DNA of 64,000 nucleotides from assembly GCA_964019135.1 (NCBI GenBank), contig OZ025263.1, positions 23,559,639 through 23,623,638 of the forward strand, written 5' to 3'. The notes below the pieces were generated by a model. It saw nothing but the letters and a program-made list of their open reading frames with translations, was not told the DNA's origin and did no database searches. This stretch comes from Arenicola marina. Lineage: Eukaryota > Annelida > Polychaeta > Arenicolidae. The translations under genes were made by a program, and so were the position numbers. Numbering within the stretch: position 1 is the stretch's first letter; every line of letters starts with the position of its first letter. Below are positions 12,101 to 27,100 of this stretch, piece by piece.

Positions 12101-15100
12101 AAACAAGGCAACCATACATTGCTTACAGTTTGGCTACTACATGTGGTGTCATAATGTGGACGCCAATGCTAGGATTGGTACGTTCGCTATCGATGCCATT
12201 ACAAATATATTTACTGTTGTTATTACAAAATCAAGTCTTCTAGTTTTATGATTAGTTCATCACTTCACTGCCGTTCAATATCACTGATGCTACAACGTCT
12301 ATGGCTATATTACTTATCACAGTATCACTTATAACAGTTCATTCTCCATGTGCATTGTTCTTATTCCGACAGTTGCTAAGATATTTTGGGCCTAGTTCTG
12401 AGTATTCCACTTTGAGGCGACAGTGCTTGTACCAAGAATTCTGGGAATTAAATAATGCAGTCGTCATAGATAACGTCATCGAATGACGTCATAGACAACG
12501 TCACCAAATGACGTCATCGAATGACGCATCTGATGACGACATAGATAACGTCATCGAATGACGACATGGACAACGTCATCGAATGATGTCATCTAATGAT
12601 GTCATCGAATGTCATCGAATGACGTCATTTGATGAAGACATAGATTACGTCATCGAATGAAACATCTGATGACGACATAGATAACGTCATCGAATGACAT
12701 CGAATGACGTCATCGAATGACATCGAATGACTTCATCGAATGGCGTCATCGAATGGCGTCAACGAATGAGTCATCTGGTGACGACATAGATAACGTCATC
12801 GGATGACGTCACATTTTGCATGCGGCACTCACGTTGACGCCGGCACAGGACTGGACCACAGCATGGAGGTCGCACATAGTAGGCGACGTGCTGTCGCACA
12901 CGTAGCAACTTGGAACCGCAGGGCTGGTGCAGTCACCAAAGTCAGGTTCTAGCAAAGTCATACGGAGCAAAGGACATGAACAAAGCGGTAAGGCATACAT
13001 ACGTTCCATGACATAGTATCTGCGCGTTCAAATTGTGCCCATACAGATATGCAACGAGAGATTGTGTTTCAAGGCGGTGTAATTAATATGCATCGTGAAA
13101 ACGGTAGGGCCTTATTATTTAGTACCATCGATTCTTGTGCTAAGCCAAATGTGTCGCCCCAAGGGCTTAACTGGGCCCCCCTGGGGGGGGGGGGGGTGGG
13201 GGCAGGGGGGCACTATTATACAAACCTGGTGGGGAGGATCCGCGGGTGCCTTGGTGCCGGGGGTTGCCGCGGAAAATACCCCTTCCAAGCGGATTTTGGC
13301 GGCAAAAACCCGACCGAGTAGAATTTGGCGGTGAAAAAGAGGGGCTTTACCGAGGAACCCTCCAAACCCAGCAATTTATTAAGTGTTCCCCCCCCTCCTC
13401 CTCCGCCCCCCCCCCCCCGGGGAACCGGGTCAATCAACTCCTGGATCAATGACGTTGCAGGACGTGACCGCTCCAGTGACAGGTCTAAAAATATACTTAG
13501 TCATGGCATATACATGTATATACATATACATTATTAACCGGAACAAGATATTTCCCCCTCTTCTCTAAGAACAAAGATATTGTGAAGAAGAGACTGACCT
13601 GTACAGAAAGGGCTGTCGATGCACTTCTCGCAGCGAGTACCGTTCGCGTCATCACCATAGTCCCAAGGGATGCAGACCTTGTTGTCTTGGGTGGAAGTGC
13701 CGTTGAAGACACAGTTCGGGACCTCGGCGCAATATCTCGTGTAGTAGATGTAGGTTCCTCGCTTGTCCAGGAGTTCCTCTTCGAGACATACCACCTATAA
13801 ATAGACACATACGTCAGGCTAGATGGTGATCGCGAGGCAAGAGAAAATAAATTCATATTTAAAGTTGCATAACGAGCTCTTTCCCGCCAAAACTAAGCCC
13901 AGGTGACATATATATCACAGTTTGCAAAACACTCGATTGTTTCATTCTATAAATTCAGAAATAAACATGCATCGCCGCTTCGGATGTGATGTGGCAAATG
14001 TGTCTATCCCGGGACACCGCGGAACTCTGTCGCGGCACTGCTACTTATAACAAAGCATCGCGAAGCACACAAACTGTCGACGTTGATCACTAAGTTGAAA
14101 ACCTGTGGTAAATTGATATCACGTGCAAGGCTAAGAGACTCCACTCGGCAGTCTGGTATGCGTTGGAATATAGACAAAAGAAATGTTGGATAATTCTAGG
14201 GCTGATGCTGTATTTTGACTTCTTTACTTGAGGCGGTATGCATCTTTAAGAGTTGCCCCAACTGGCGTTCGTGCTCACGCTGCCGGTATGGTTACTGTTA
14301 TTCAATACCATTTACGTGATTACAGCCCAGACGGACAGCGTTGGCATTGATAAGGTTACTCTTCACACGCTCGTTGATATTGTTACTAGACCTACAACTA
14401 CAGTGTGTACGTGGGTATCAAATTGCACTGATTTCCTGGCGATGCACACTATAGAACTTATCCCTAAAAGTATGAAAAGTATCCATCAATAGAACAGTTT
14501 TGTGCAATTGATGAGGGGCGAAAACCAGAAGACATTATACGGACTATGCAAATTTATCGTCGCAGCCTTGAGAAAGAGAAGGCAAGGCGTGTTATCACCA
14601 CGTTAGCGCAATTTATTGGTCGCTGTGTGTTTTTTTTCTTTTTTGTATTAATTAATTGCACCAGGTCTGGAGGCCAGCCAAAGTACGCAATAAACTGTAC
14701 TGGCAACTTCAGTGTATATACAATTATAATGTCGCTGTTATTGTTAATAGTGGAATACATACTTATTGATCCTATCATAACAATTTCGGCTACGGTGACT
14801 ATAGTTTTCCGCCAGTCCTCGCCAAATTAAGCAAGTAAGTAAAGCAGTACAAGTAAAGGGAGCTTTTGGGTTTACGGTTGGTGACACATCATTGGCCGCC
14901 CCAGGGGCCCGTATTCATAATCGCCACTTAGGCTACGCCACTAGACTTAAGGTTAAGAGGAAGATTTGTCGAGCGATTAAGGCTTCAAAATACATGGGTC
15001 TGAATTAAGAAAGTGCTAAAATTATATTAAAAATAATTTATTAATCATGAGCACCACCACAATGAGCTGGTGAGGCTAAGACGAAAATGCACTTTTCGTG

Positions 15101-18100
15101 CTTAACTTGCGAGGAGATTATGATGAATATTGCGACTCGGGCGACTACTTGGTGACTATTATTCATTTTGAACCCGATATTCGCTCGACAAATCTTCCAC
15201 TTGGAGTTAAGTCTAGTGGCGTAGCCTCAGTGGCGATCATGAATGCGACCTCTGGGGTTTATGCTCGGGTTACTTACGTCTCCGCCAGCACAGGATTGGA
15301 CGACGGCGCTAGCTTCGCAAGCGGCAGGCGATGTGCTGTTGCACACGTTGCAGCCCGGTAAGGATTCGCCGGGGCAGTCACCACCAGGTTCTGACAAATA
15401 CAGACAGGACATTCAACAGCCTGACCTCACATTTATTCGACCCGAGCAGATATAAACGCGGTTCTACCCGATATCCATACCTTGATGAACACTCCAAGTA
15501 TCGATTTCGCGATGAACGCGGCCAAGTATCGATTCCCGGATGAACGCGGCCAAGTATCGATACCTGGATGAACGCGACCAAGTAGCGGAGCCTGGATGAA
15601 CGCGGCCAAGTATCGATATCTGGATGAACGCGGCCAAGTATCGATACCTGGATGAACGCGACCAAGTAGCGGAGCCTGGATGAACGCGGCCAAGTATCGA
15701 TATCTGGATGAACGCGGCCAAGTATCGATATCTGGATGAACGCGGCCAAGTATCGATACCTGGATGAACGCGACCAAGTAGCGGAACCTGGATGAACGCG
15801 GCCAAGTATCGATATCTGGATGAACACGGCCAAGTATCGATACCTGGATGAACGCGGCCCAGTATCGATACATGGATGAACGCTGTCAAGTATTGATACC
15901 TGGATGAACGCGGCCAAGTACTGATACATGGATGAACGCTGTCAAGTATTGATACATGGCTGAACGCGGCCAAGTATCGATACCTTGATGAACGCGGCCA
16001 AGTATTGATACATGGATGAACGCGGCCAAGTATTGATACATGGATGAACGCTGTCAAGTATCGATACATGAATGAACGCTGTCAAGTATCGATACATGGA
16101 TGAACGCGGCCAAGTATCGATACATTGATGAACGCGGCCAAGTATCGATACATGGGTGAACGCGGCCAAGTATCGATATGAACGCGGCGTTGATGAATAC
16201 GCGTCGCCGTCGGAACCTTATTGGATATGGCGGGGTTCTAGGTATTGTACAGCCATAACAACACAACCGAAGCTTAAATATTATTTAGTTGTAATGATTA
16301 CTATATTATAATTATAAATATCACCATTGCTATCATTAAAGTCATTATTAATATCCATATTATGGTTATCATGGGTTTGCACTTTCAAAGTTTAATGCTA
16401 CTGACCTGCACAATCTTGCGTAGGGGTGCAGGTTTCACACAATTCATCGAAGTCATCGCCAATATATTTGCACATTTCTGTGTATATGTCTGAGCCGTTG
16501 TTTGAGCAAGCACTCTTTGAGACGCACTCTCTGACCACCTCGATGACGCTTCCCCTCTTGTTCCTCAGATCCCTCTCAATGCAGAATGACTGGCAACGGC
16601 GAAAATAAACCAGTAACATTAGTTTCAAAACCAAATGAATCATTTCCCGCTGTAATATATTTTACCAATAAATATGTGCGTTTATACATGAATATGTATG
16701 TCTAGTTATATGGTATGTCGCAGAGAAAGGGGGATTTGTAGGAGTTTGGCAATCTCTGTGTCCGTTAATGCCATTCTCTCGAAAAGAGACAGCTTTGGTC
16801 CATTTATGTGAAATAATGCATACTTAGACATGCATATTTAATATCTATGTTGTGTGTTTCATCGTCATATACGAGGTATTAGTTTTCTTAACTTCGTATT
16901 TTGAGGGAAATATATAAACACATACACAGTCAGCTCTCTCTATTACTGTACCTCACTGGTATTACCACACGACCGTAATACACTGTTGGCATTGCACTCA
17001 TCCCAGCCACGGTTGGACGTACATACGGGACACGCCAGCTCCTGGCCAGACGGACATACCGGTCTTATTACCCCTGTAATGACGTCATAAATTAAGCATT
17101 AAACCAGTAGGTAGACAGGCATAGTGCCTAAGACATGTTGATCAAACGGTGAACAGTAATTTTTATCAAGGTTTTGTCGCTTTCGTCGCTTGTCAATTCT
17201 TGGACAATGAAACACATCCAACACTTTTACTTCAATTTAATTCCGCTATATTGCTGTAGAATCGATATAATATAAAATAGCATAATAATACCCAGGCTAC
17301 TAATCCGACCCGCTATACTGCTGTAGAATCGATATAATATAATATGGTATAATAATACGCATGCTACTAATCCGACCCGCTATAGTGTTGTACAATCGAT
17401 ATAATACAATATAGTATTATAATACCCAGGCTACTTACGGTCACATGTACAGTTGTAGCAAATTTGCCCTTGCAAGTCGGTGCCATCAACACAGGAGCCG
17501 GCCGTGCCTCCCGCCAGGTTGAGACAGTCATTGCTGGGCACGCACTGGCGAGACACGTTGAACACCACTCCTCGCTTGTTGATCCATTCCACGTGCTGAC
17601 AGACGTACTGCGGGCAACAACAAGCGGCATAAAGATGTGACATCTGGGGCAGGGCATTAAAGTATTAAGATGTGACACCTGGGGCAGGGCATTTAAGTAT
17701 ATAGATGTGACATCTGGGGCAGGGCATTTAAGTATATAGATGTGACATCTGGGGCAGGGCATTTAAGTATATAGATGTGACATCTGGAGCAGGGCATTTA
17801 AGCAGAAAGATGTGACATCTGGAGTAGGGCATTTAGGAAAGTGCTGGTAACATCCGGAGAGTTGTACTTACTCCATCCTCGCATTGAACTTCAACTCCAT
17901 TAGTGGCGCACTGGAGCCACGTGTCCTCGCCGCTGCATACGACGCACGGACACGCTGTTGACACGCCGAAAAAGACAGCAGTTCTAACACGTTATGTGTG
18001 TGTATATATACATGTTATCAGTTTATGATAGAGGTACGTGCGATACTGAACTATAAATATCACATTGAAACCTGTTATACGTTTTGCGAACGTTGATATT

Positions 18101-21100
18101 GGATTAGTTTTACAAGCATGAAATTCAATCTAACAATTGCCTTAAGGTGTACCGCTCATTAGGGAGTACCGCTCGTTAAGCGGATCAGAGCAAGTCTTGT
18201 ACTTACGCGTGGCGGTGGTCGTGGTGGATAACGTTGTCTCGGTAATGGTGGACTCCGTGGTGGTTGTAGGAATGGCCGTGGATGTGGTCGTCCCATTAGT
18301 TGCAGTGGGTGTTGTCACAGTTGTGGAAGTTGCTTCAGTTGTTTCAGTCGATGTTGTCCCAGTGGAAGTTGCTCCAGTATTCGTGGCAGTTGTTTCAGTC
18401 GGTGTTGTCCCACTGGAAGTGGTTCCAGTATCTGTAGCAGTTGTTTCAGTCGGTGTTGTCCCAGTCGAAGTTGTGCCAGGTATTGTGGCAGTTGTTTCAG
18501 AAACAGTTGGTCCAGTGGAAATTGTTGAAGGGACTGTGGCAGTTGTTTCAGTAACAGTTTGTCCAGTCGAAGTTGTGCCAGGTATTGTGGCAGTTGTTTC
18601 AGAAACAGTTGGTCCAGTGGAAATTGTTGAAGGGACTGTGGCAGTTGTTTCAGTAACAGTTTGTCCAGTGGAAGTTGTTTGAGTAACTGTGGCAGTTGTT
18701 TCAGAAACAGTTGGACCAGTGGAAGTTGTTGGAGGGACTGTGGCAGTTGTTTCAGTAACAGTTTGTCCAGTGGAAGTTGTTTGAGTAACTGTGGCAGTTG
18801 TTTCAGAAACAGTTGGACCAGTGGAAGTTGTTGGAGGGACTGTGGCAGTTGTTTCAGTAACAGTTTGTCCAGTGGAAGTTGTTTGAGTAACTGTGGCAGT
18901 TGTTTCAGAAACAGTTGGTCCAGTGGAAGTTGTTTGAGGGACCGTGGCAGTTGTTTCAGAAACAGTTGGTCCAGTGGAAGTTGTTTGCGGGACCGTGGCA
19001 GTTGTTTCAGAAATAGTTGGTCCAGTGGATGTTGAACGTTGTACAGTGGCTGTCGTCCCAATAGGGGTAGTTTCAGTCACCGTACTGGTGCCAGTAGCGC
19101 TCGTGGCGCTAAAAGTCACTGTCTGTGTGGTTTCCGGAGGGGTGGTCTCGGTGACAGTCGACGTAGGAGAGGTCTCAGAAAGCGAGAACGTCACTGTCTG
19201 TGTTGTTTCCGGAGGGGTGGTCTCGGTAACAGTCGACGTCACAGAGGTCTCAGAAAGCGAGTACGTCACTGTCTGTGTGGTTTCCGGAGGGGTCGTCTCG
19301 GTTGCCGTCGCGGTGGTTGCTGATTGGCTTTGGGTCACCGTTTGTGTTGTCTCAGTGGCTGTCTCTGTTGAGAGCAAATGCACAGTCCAGGAATGAGCAA
19401 TGATTTTAAACAAGTACCATGAAGGCAAAATCAATGCACACGTAGCGTACAAATTCAGCTCCATATAGAGCGACCAACTATATATTTAAATGTTACTAAA
19501 CTTTATCTTTGTCACATTTACATTAGATCGTTGTCTGTAATAGCGATAATTGACCAGTCAATTTATACAGCAGCTTAATCTACTTCATGCTAACATAGAG
19601 TGCGCACTTTACCACAGACACAGCGTCATACTCCGCTTCGCAAATACACCAGTATTAAATTTGTGAACAATAACAGGGAGTAAAATATATAGTTGAATTT
19701 TCCTTTCCATTCCCTTGTGCATGCCTATTTCAGTGTACATGTGAATAATAAGCTACAACGTGCATATATATAATCATACATATTCTTTTATGTACATATA
19801 TATATAATATATCATGCACATAATAACAATGCATGCAATGCAGTAAAAAGAACACATATTTATCAATGATTAATGTGACATGCAGTTTATGTTTTCCAAG
19901 TATGGTACGTTATGTATGCTATACATCCTATCCACTATATCATATTGCCTACCACCCCGTCTCAAGTAGCCTGCATAACCCGCCTTTTAATATTATGCTG
20001 CCTACTTACCATGCCCCTAATATCATACTGCCTACCCATCATGTCTCCAAAATCATACTGCCTACTTACCATGCCCCTAATATCATACAGCCTATCCATC
20101 ATGTCTCCAAAATCATACTGCCTACTTACCATGCCCCTAATATCATACTGCCTACCCACCCCGTCTCCAATATCCTACTGCCTACTTACCATGCCCCTAA
20201 TATCATACTGCCTAATCATCATGTCTCCAATCTCATACTGCCTACTTACCATGCCCCTAATATAATACTGCCTACCCACCCCGTCTCCAATATCCTAGTG
20301 CCTACTTACCATGCTCTTAATATTACACTGCCTACTTACCATGCCCCTAATATCATACTGCCTACCCATCATGTCTCCAATATCATACTGCCTACTTACC
20401 ATGCCCCTAATATCATATTGCCTACCCATCATGTCTCCAAAATCATACTGCCTACTTACCATGCCCCTAATATCATACTGCCTACTTACCATGCCCCTAA
20501 TATCATACTGCCTACCCATCATGTCTCCAATATCATACTGCCTACTTACCATGCCCCTAATATCATATTGCCTACCCATCATGTCTCCAATATCATACTG
20601 CCTACTTACCATGCCCCTAATATCATACTGCCTACTTACCATTCCCTTAATATCATACTGCCTACCCACCCCGTCTCCAATATCCTACTGCCTACTTATC
20701 ATGCCTCTAATATCATACTGCCTACCCATCAAGTCTCCAATATCATACTGCCTAGTTACCATGCCCCTAATGTCGCACTGCCTACAAACCCTGTCTCCAA
20801 GATCCTATTGTCTACGTACCTTCTCTTCTAATATTATGTTTCCTACTTACCCTGTCTCTACTATACTATTGCCTACTTACCATGCCCCTAATATCATATT
20901 GCCTACCTACCATGTCTTCTAATGTGATATTGCCTACTTAAACTGTCGCCTAACATCATATTGCCGATCAAAATTGTATTGCCTATTCCCCTTATGCCAT
21001 ATACGAACCTCCCCATATCGCATTGTCACGTCATCTATATGATTCTGTCACACATATTGACGTTGTAGCTTCTGTGCAGTATGTGCTTGTTACATTGCGA

Positions 21101-24100
21101 CAATATTGACATATTATTATTATACAATTTCATTACGCTACACACTATGCTACGGCATAGGTTATACAGTATGTAATACATTTACAATATTTCGCAGACG
21201 TTACAGTTTACGGTACCTGAGGTTCCGGAGGTGGCGGAGGTGCTGGAAAACGGAACTGTAGCGGTTGTTTCTGTCCCAGTTGTTTCTGTGATGCTCGACA
21301 GAGGGACGGTTTGAGTTGTCTCAGACACAGTTGCTCCAGTGGTGCTTGAACCCGGCACTGTTGCAGTTGTTTCCGTCGCCGTCACTTCAGTGGTACTGGA
21401 CACAGGGACCGTCTGGGTGGTTTCCGTTTCAGTGGGGGTCGTCACTGTCGTGCCACTGGTGCTTGTACCTGGCACTGTGGCGGTTGCTTCTGTCGCTGTC
21501 ACTTCACTGGTACTGGACAAAGGGACGGTCTGGGTGGTTTCCGTCTCAGTCGGGGTCGTCGCAGTCGTTTCCGAGGTGCTGGAGGCCGGGACTGTGGCTG
21601 TGGTCTCGGTGGCCGTCGCTCCGGACGTGCTGGAGGCCGTGACTGTGGTTGTGGTCTCGGTGGCCGTGGTCTCGGTGGCCGTGGCTCCGGACGTGCTGGA
21701 GGCCGGGACTGTGGCTGTGGTCTCGGTGGCCGTCGCTCCGGACGTGCTGGAGGCCGTGACTGTGGTTGTGGTCTCGGTGGCCGTGGCTCCGGACGTGCTG
21801 GATACCGGCACAGTCGCTGTGGTCTCGGTCCCAGTGGTCTCTGTCCCTGTGCTGGACCCCGTCACTTCAGTGGTGGAAAACAACACGGTGGCTGTTGTTT
21901 CAGGCGGCGTGGTCCCGGTAGTCGTCTGGCCCGTGGTGGAGGTGAGAGGGACCGTCTGGGTGGTCTCCTCCGGGGTGGTGCTGGTCCCCGCCGTGTCCGA
22001 GAGGGTCACGATGACCGTGGTTTCCGCCGGGGTGGTGCTCACCGGCACCGTGCTCTCCGTGAAGGTGATGGTTGCCGTGGTCTCCTCAGCAGTGGAAGCT
22101 GAACGCGTGGGAACAAGTTTAAACTATAGTGTGTGTATAGGATTATAGGTGCGTAATGCAAGTTTTGCGAACAGCGCACACATCAATCAGGGCAAAAGCA
22201 AAGATAAAAACAGTTTATGTATTGCACAATTGATAATATAGTATTATGGGAATTAAAATCTGAAATGACGTAAAATAAGACATCATCAAAATACACCATA
22301 AATATTTTAATTCAACGAAAATATTTAAAATACACAAATAATTAAACCTAAGATACACAATAACTAAATCTGTATTGGAATGTTACCAAGGTATGTACGC
22401 TTATAGCACCAACAATTATGTCTGAGCACATATAGTATACGATGTGCACGCTATTCATAATTAGCATAATATTTCATCACATCGCAATATCGTCTTCCAT
22501 CAACAGCCATTAACATGCGACACACACACGAATGTATGAACATACACAGGTTACAACAACACGAGAACGGCCTTCAATTCATGGATGTGGCCCCCCCCCA
22601 CCCCCCCCCCCCCTCCGGAAAGAACTAAAAAAAGTAAACAATCAATTATGCCTTCATATTAATGTACCTTATTCCCTTGCTTAAAGCCAATTTATTAAAT
22701 GATATCTCTCGCGATTTAAGGCTTTGCGCTATGTGTACAGTAACCAATGTATCTTCAAACCAGTATGCATGCTTTGGAAAGGAAAGGGGCTTTCTCGGCA
22801 ATGGCAGCTTCACAGGTGTCTTAACATTTATTTTGAGGCTTTTAGCTTATCATGGGAGAACAATATGTGGCATACTTCATTGTGCAAAGACATTTACGTG
22901 AAGATAATATTTGGCATAAGTTATTATGTACAGATCATATTTAATGGGGTCTATATTGTCCAAAGAAATGTATGTGTAAATAAATACGAATAGCAATCAA
23001 ATATCTCAGAACCTGCCATACAGCCGAGAATTCCCACATTATTTTTCATATGCCATGGTCGGATAGACACTATAATAGAGATAGTAGCATGATAAAGCAG
23101 AAAATATATGCACGGGCACATTCATTTCATTCCTTTAAATATGCAAATAAGTTAACATGAAACTATATGCATGAATATATACTTATACAAATGGCGAAAA
23201 AAGAAAAAAAAAAGGTTGGAAATAATAGGGCGTGGGGACAATATCATTGAACAGAATGAATACAACAAAATAAAGATTTGCTTCGCCGAAGAACTGGAAA
23301 ACAAATCAAGTCAAAATGACGTGTGGACGGTGAGTTGCGTGAACGTATAAGGACTTCTTGCAACACACAGACATGGGTGTAGCCATGGTGAGGGTGTTTG
23401 TTGCCATGGTCAAATTTGCTATGTTTGGCTAACTTACCCGAAAATGATTGCGTGCTGTCAAACCCCGTCGTAGCCGTAACGCTGGAAGTCTCAGATTCAG
23501 TCACAGTCGGAGTCGTTTCAGTGGTAGACCCTGTTGTTTCAGTCACTGTCTGCGTTGTTTCAGTGGGAGTCGTTTCAGTGATAGAAGTAGTCTTTTCAGT
23601 GCTAGACCCTGCTGTTTCAGTCACTGTCTGTGTTGTTTCGGTGGGAGTCGTTTCAGTGATAGAAGTAGTCTTTTCAGTGGTAGACCCTGCTGTTTCAGTC
23701 ACTGTCTGTGTTGTTTCAATGGGAGTCGTTTCAGTGATAGAAGTAGTCTTTTCAGTGGTAGACCCTTCTGTTTCCGTCACTGTCTGTGTTGTTTCAATGG
23801 GCGTCGTTTCAGTGATAGACGTAGTCTTTCCAGTGGAAGACCCTGCTGTTTCAGTCACTGTCTGTGTTGTTTCAGTGGGAGTTGTTTCAGTGATAGAAGT
23901 TGTCTTTTCAGTTGTAGACCCTTCTGTTTCAGTCACTGTCTGTGTTGTTTCAGTGGGAGTCGTTACAGTGATAGAAGTAGTCTGTTCAGTGGTAGACCCT
24001 TCTGTTTCAGTCACTGTCTGTGTTGTTTCGACTGGCGTAGTTTCAGTGATAGACGTTGTGGCTTCGCTGACGGTTGTGGTTTGTTCTGTGGTAGACTCTG

Positions 24101-27100
24101 CTGTCAATGTGACAGTCTGTGTTGTTTCAGCGGGAGTCGTTTCAGTGATAGAAGTAGTCTGTTCAGTGATAGAAGTAGTCTGTTCAGTGGTAGACCCTTC
24201 TGTTTCAGTCACTGTCTGTGTGGTTTCAGGGGCAGTCGTTTCAGTGATAGAAGTAGTCTGTTCAGTGGTAGACCCTGCTGTTTCAGTCACTGTCTGTGTG
24301 GTTTCAGGGGGAGTCGTTTCAGTGATAGAAGTAGTCTTTCCAGTGGAAGACCCTGCTGTTTCAGTCACTGTATGCGTTGTTTCAGTGGGAGTTGTTTCAG
24401 TAATAGAAGTAGTCTGTTCAGTGATAGAAGTAGTCTGTTCAGTGATAGAAGTAGTCTGTTCAGTTGTAGACCCTTCTGTTTCAGTCACTGTCGGTGTTGT
24501 TTCAGGGGGAGTCGTTTCAGTGATAGAAGTTGTTTGTTCAGTGGTTGAACCTTCTGTTATAGTCACTGTCTGCGTTGTTTCGACTGGCGTTGTTTCAGTT
24601 ACAGATGTTGTCTCTTCGATGACAGTCGTAGATCCTTCTGTCTCGGTCACTGTCTGTGTTGTTTCGGGTGGCGTTACAGATGTTGTCGCTTGCGTCGGTG
24701 TCACAGTCTCAGTCGTATCCAGCTTGGTGGTGGCAGATGTTTCTGTGGTCGGCGAAATGGTAGTCTCCGTAAATGTCACCAATCGTGTTGTCTCCGTCGG
24801 CGTTATTGCCACTGAGGTCTCGGTCTGAGACACCGTGTTGATCACCGTGCTCTCAGGAACGGTCGCTGCCGTGCTCTCCTCTATCGTCCGGGGAATCAAA
24901 ACGATATGCCAAGATATATATGATATATATGTACATACATTATGCATAGATAACAACATATATGTCCAAAAGTGCATGCAACAGACAATACATTAAATAC
25001 AGATATAATATATGCCATAATATTCATAAAATCATGATTGTAGCGGCTGCGGCTGTAGCATTTATAAAAGGCAACCGTTATTATTTCATACAAATAAACA
25101 TAACATAAACATAAGCAAGTTGTCAGATAAAGCAATATAGTGAGTTGCGTTAGATAAGTATCGATGAAAGCGATGCAAAAGAAACGCAATCCTATGCATT
25201 ATAAATACTGGTAAAATAAAACTCGCATTTATTGTTAATTGCACAAAAAAGACGTTGGCACAAATTCAGGGAACGTTCAAACCAAACATGATGATTAATA
25301 TTGTGTCGCTACTGTAATAGACTGTTACGTTGGGTCTTAACTATAGAACCAATTCAGCTAACTAACTATACTGTAATATACTGTAAGTAACCATTGAACC
25401 ACGTCCGCCGTTGAACTATATTATTACACACTGTGACATTGGGTATTAACCAGTTAGCCAAGTTAGCCAATGAACTATACTATAAGATACTGTGATATTG
25501 GGTATTCCCCAGTTAATCAATTGAGCAACTGAACTATACTGTAACATACTGTGTTATTGTGCATTATCCAGTTAACGAAGTTAACCACTGAACTATACTG
25601 TAGCATACTGTGATATTCGGAATTAACCATTTAACCAAGTTAGCCACGGGACTATCTTATAACATGCTGCAATATTGGGTATTCACCATTGAGCCAATTG
25701 AGCTACTGAACTATACTCTGATGTTAAACTGTAGACATGGAACACAGTGAGCTACTGAGTTATAGTTAGGGTAATTTAGGCTAATAAATATTGTGTTACA
25801 ACTTATGAAAATAAATAACCCAAATGATTATATACATGTCAGCTGATGGAAAAATTATCCCGTCTAAAGTATAATCATGGTCATGTTAAAGTACCTTCAC
25901 CGAGCTTTTCCACCATAAAGTAAACTAACACTAATTTAATTCTAATTAAACCAATTACAGAAATTGTCAAAACTATCGGATTTATGAGCTGGGATTGTGT
26001 GTTGTATGACCTTCCTTAACTGGGATGTTACGACACCGGTTATAGGTGCGTGCAATTCAATTAAGGCATTACAATTGATGATCATATGATGTTGCGGACA
26101 GGGCGGTCTGTGTGGTTTCTACTGTGAGTCAGTGGTAATTACCGGCTAATCCTTGGCTAATCTACCGCACACCATGCACTGCGACATTACGTAAAGGAAC
26201 CCTGCTTACCAGTAACAAGCGAGGTGGTGGTTTCGGAGAAGGCACTGGTGGTGCCCTCCGCTGTCTGAGTGGAGAGTGGCTCTGCTGTCGTTACCGTGGT
26301 TACGGCCAGGGAGGACTCCGATGGCGTCCCAGTCTCTGTGAGTCTCGTGCTTTCTGTGGCTTCACTGGTGCTGACACCCTCTGTCGTATCGATTGGAGTC
26401 GTTTCCGTGACGTCAGAGGTGACAGTGGGGCTGGTGGCTCCAGGGGACGTCTGTGTAACCGTACTCGCAGCTATCGTGCTTTCAGTTATCGTGCTCTCAG
26501 TTGGCGTGCTTTCTGTCACTGTCCTTCCGGTTGTCGCGCTTTCAGCAATCGTGCTTTCTGACGACGTGGTGGCAGCAGTGGAACTCCCAGGAATCGTACT
26601 TTCAGCGCTGGTTCTCTCGGTTGTCGAGCCTTCTTCTATCGTGCTTTCAGTTATCGTGCTCTCCGTCAAAGTCACAAACTGGGTTGTTTCCAGAGGAGTT
26701 TGGCTTGTTTCCAGAGAAGTCTCCACTGTTGTCGTTTCAACAGCTGTTGTCTTCTCAGATGTCAGGGAGACAGTAGACTCACTGACTGTTGTCTCAGTAA
26801 ATGTGACAACGGCTGTGGTTTCTGCTGCCGTACTTGATTCTAGGACTGTTGTTTCCTCAACGGTTGATGTCACACCTGCTGTTGTTTCGGTGAAAGCCGT
26901 TATTTTAGCTGGTATGCGAACAACAAACGTTGAATGAATATAAGAAAAATAACGAATGCACTAATGCGTGGTATAGAAAATCGGTGTAAAGTTATCCAAT
27001 TCATGTGACATATTGGACATGCAAGCGCGTAAACATTAAAATACTGTTGCACAGAAGCCAGGATGATTGAAAACAGACAAACATAGCGATACTGACATTA

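Noticed and set aside
15464-16069. Minus-strand open frame of about 200 codons with Arg/Tyr repeats
   Set aside because: Lies wholly in the 28-bp minisatellite between two well-supported cysteine exons; no phase-compatible splice sites.
19833-20831. + strand open frame of 332 codons
   Set aside because: Produced by a 30-bp minisatellite whose period is a multiple of three; no start context, domain or splice support.
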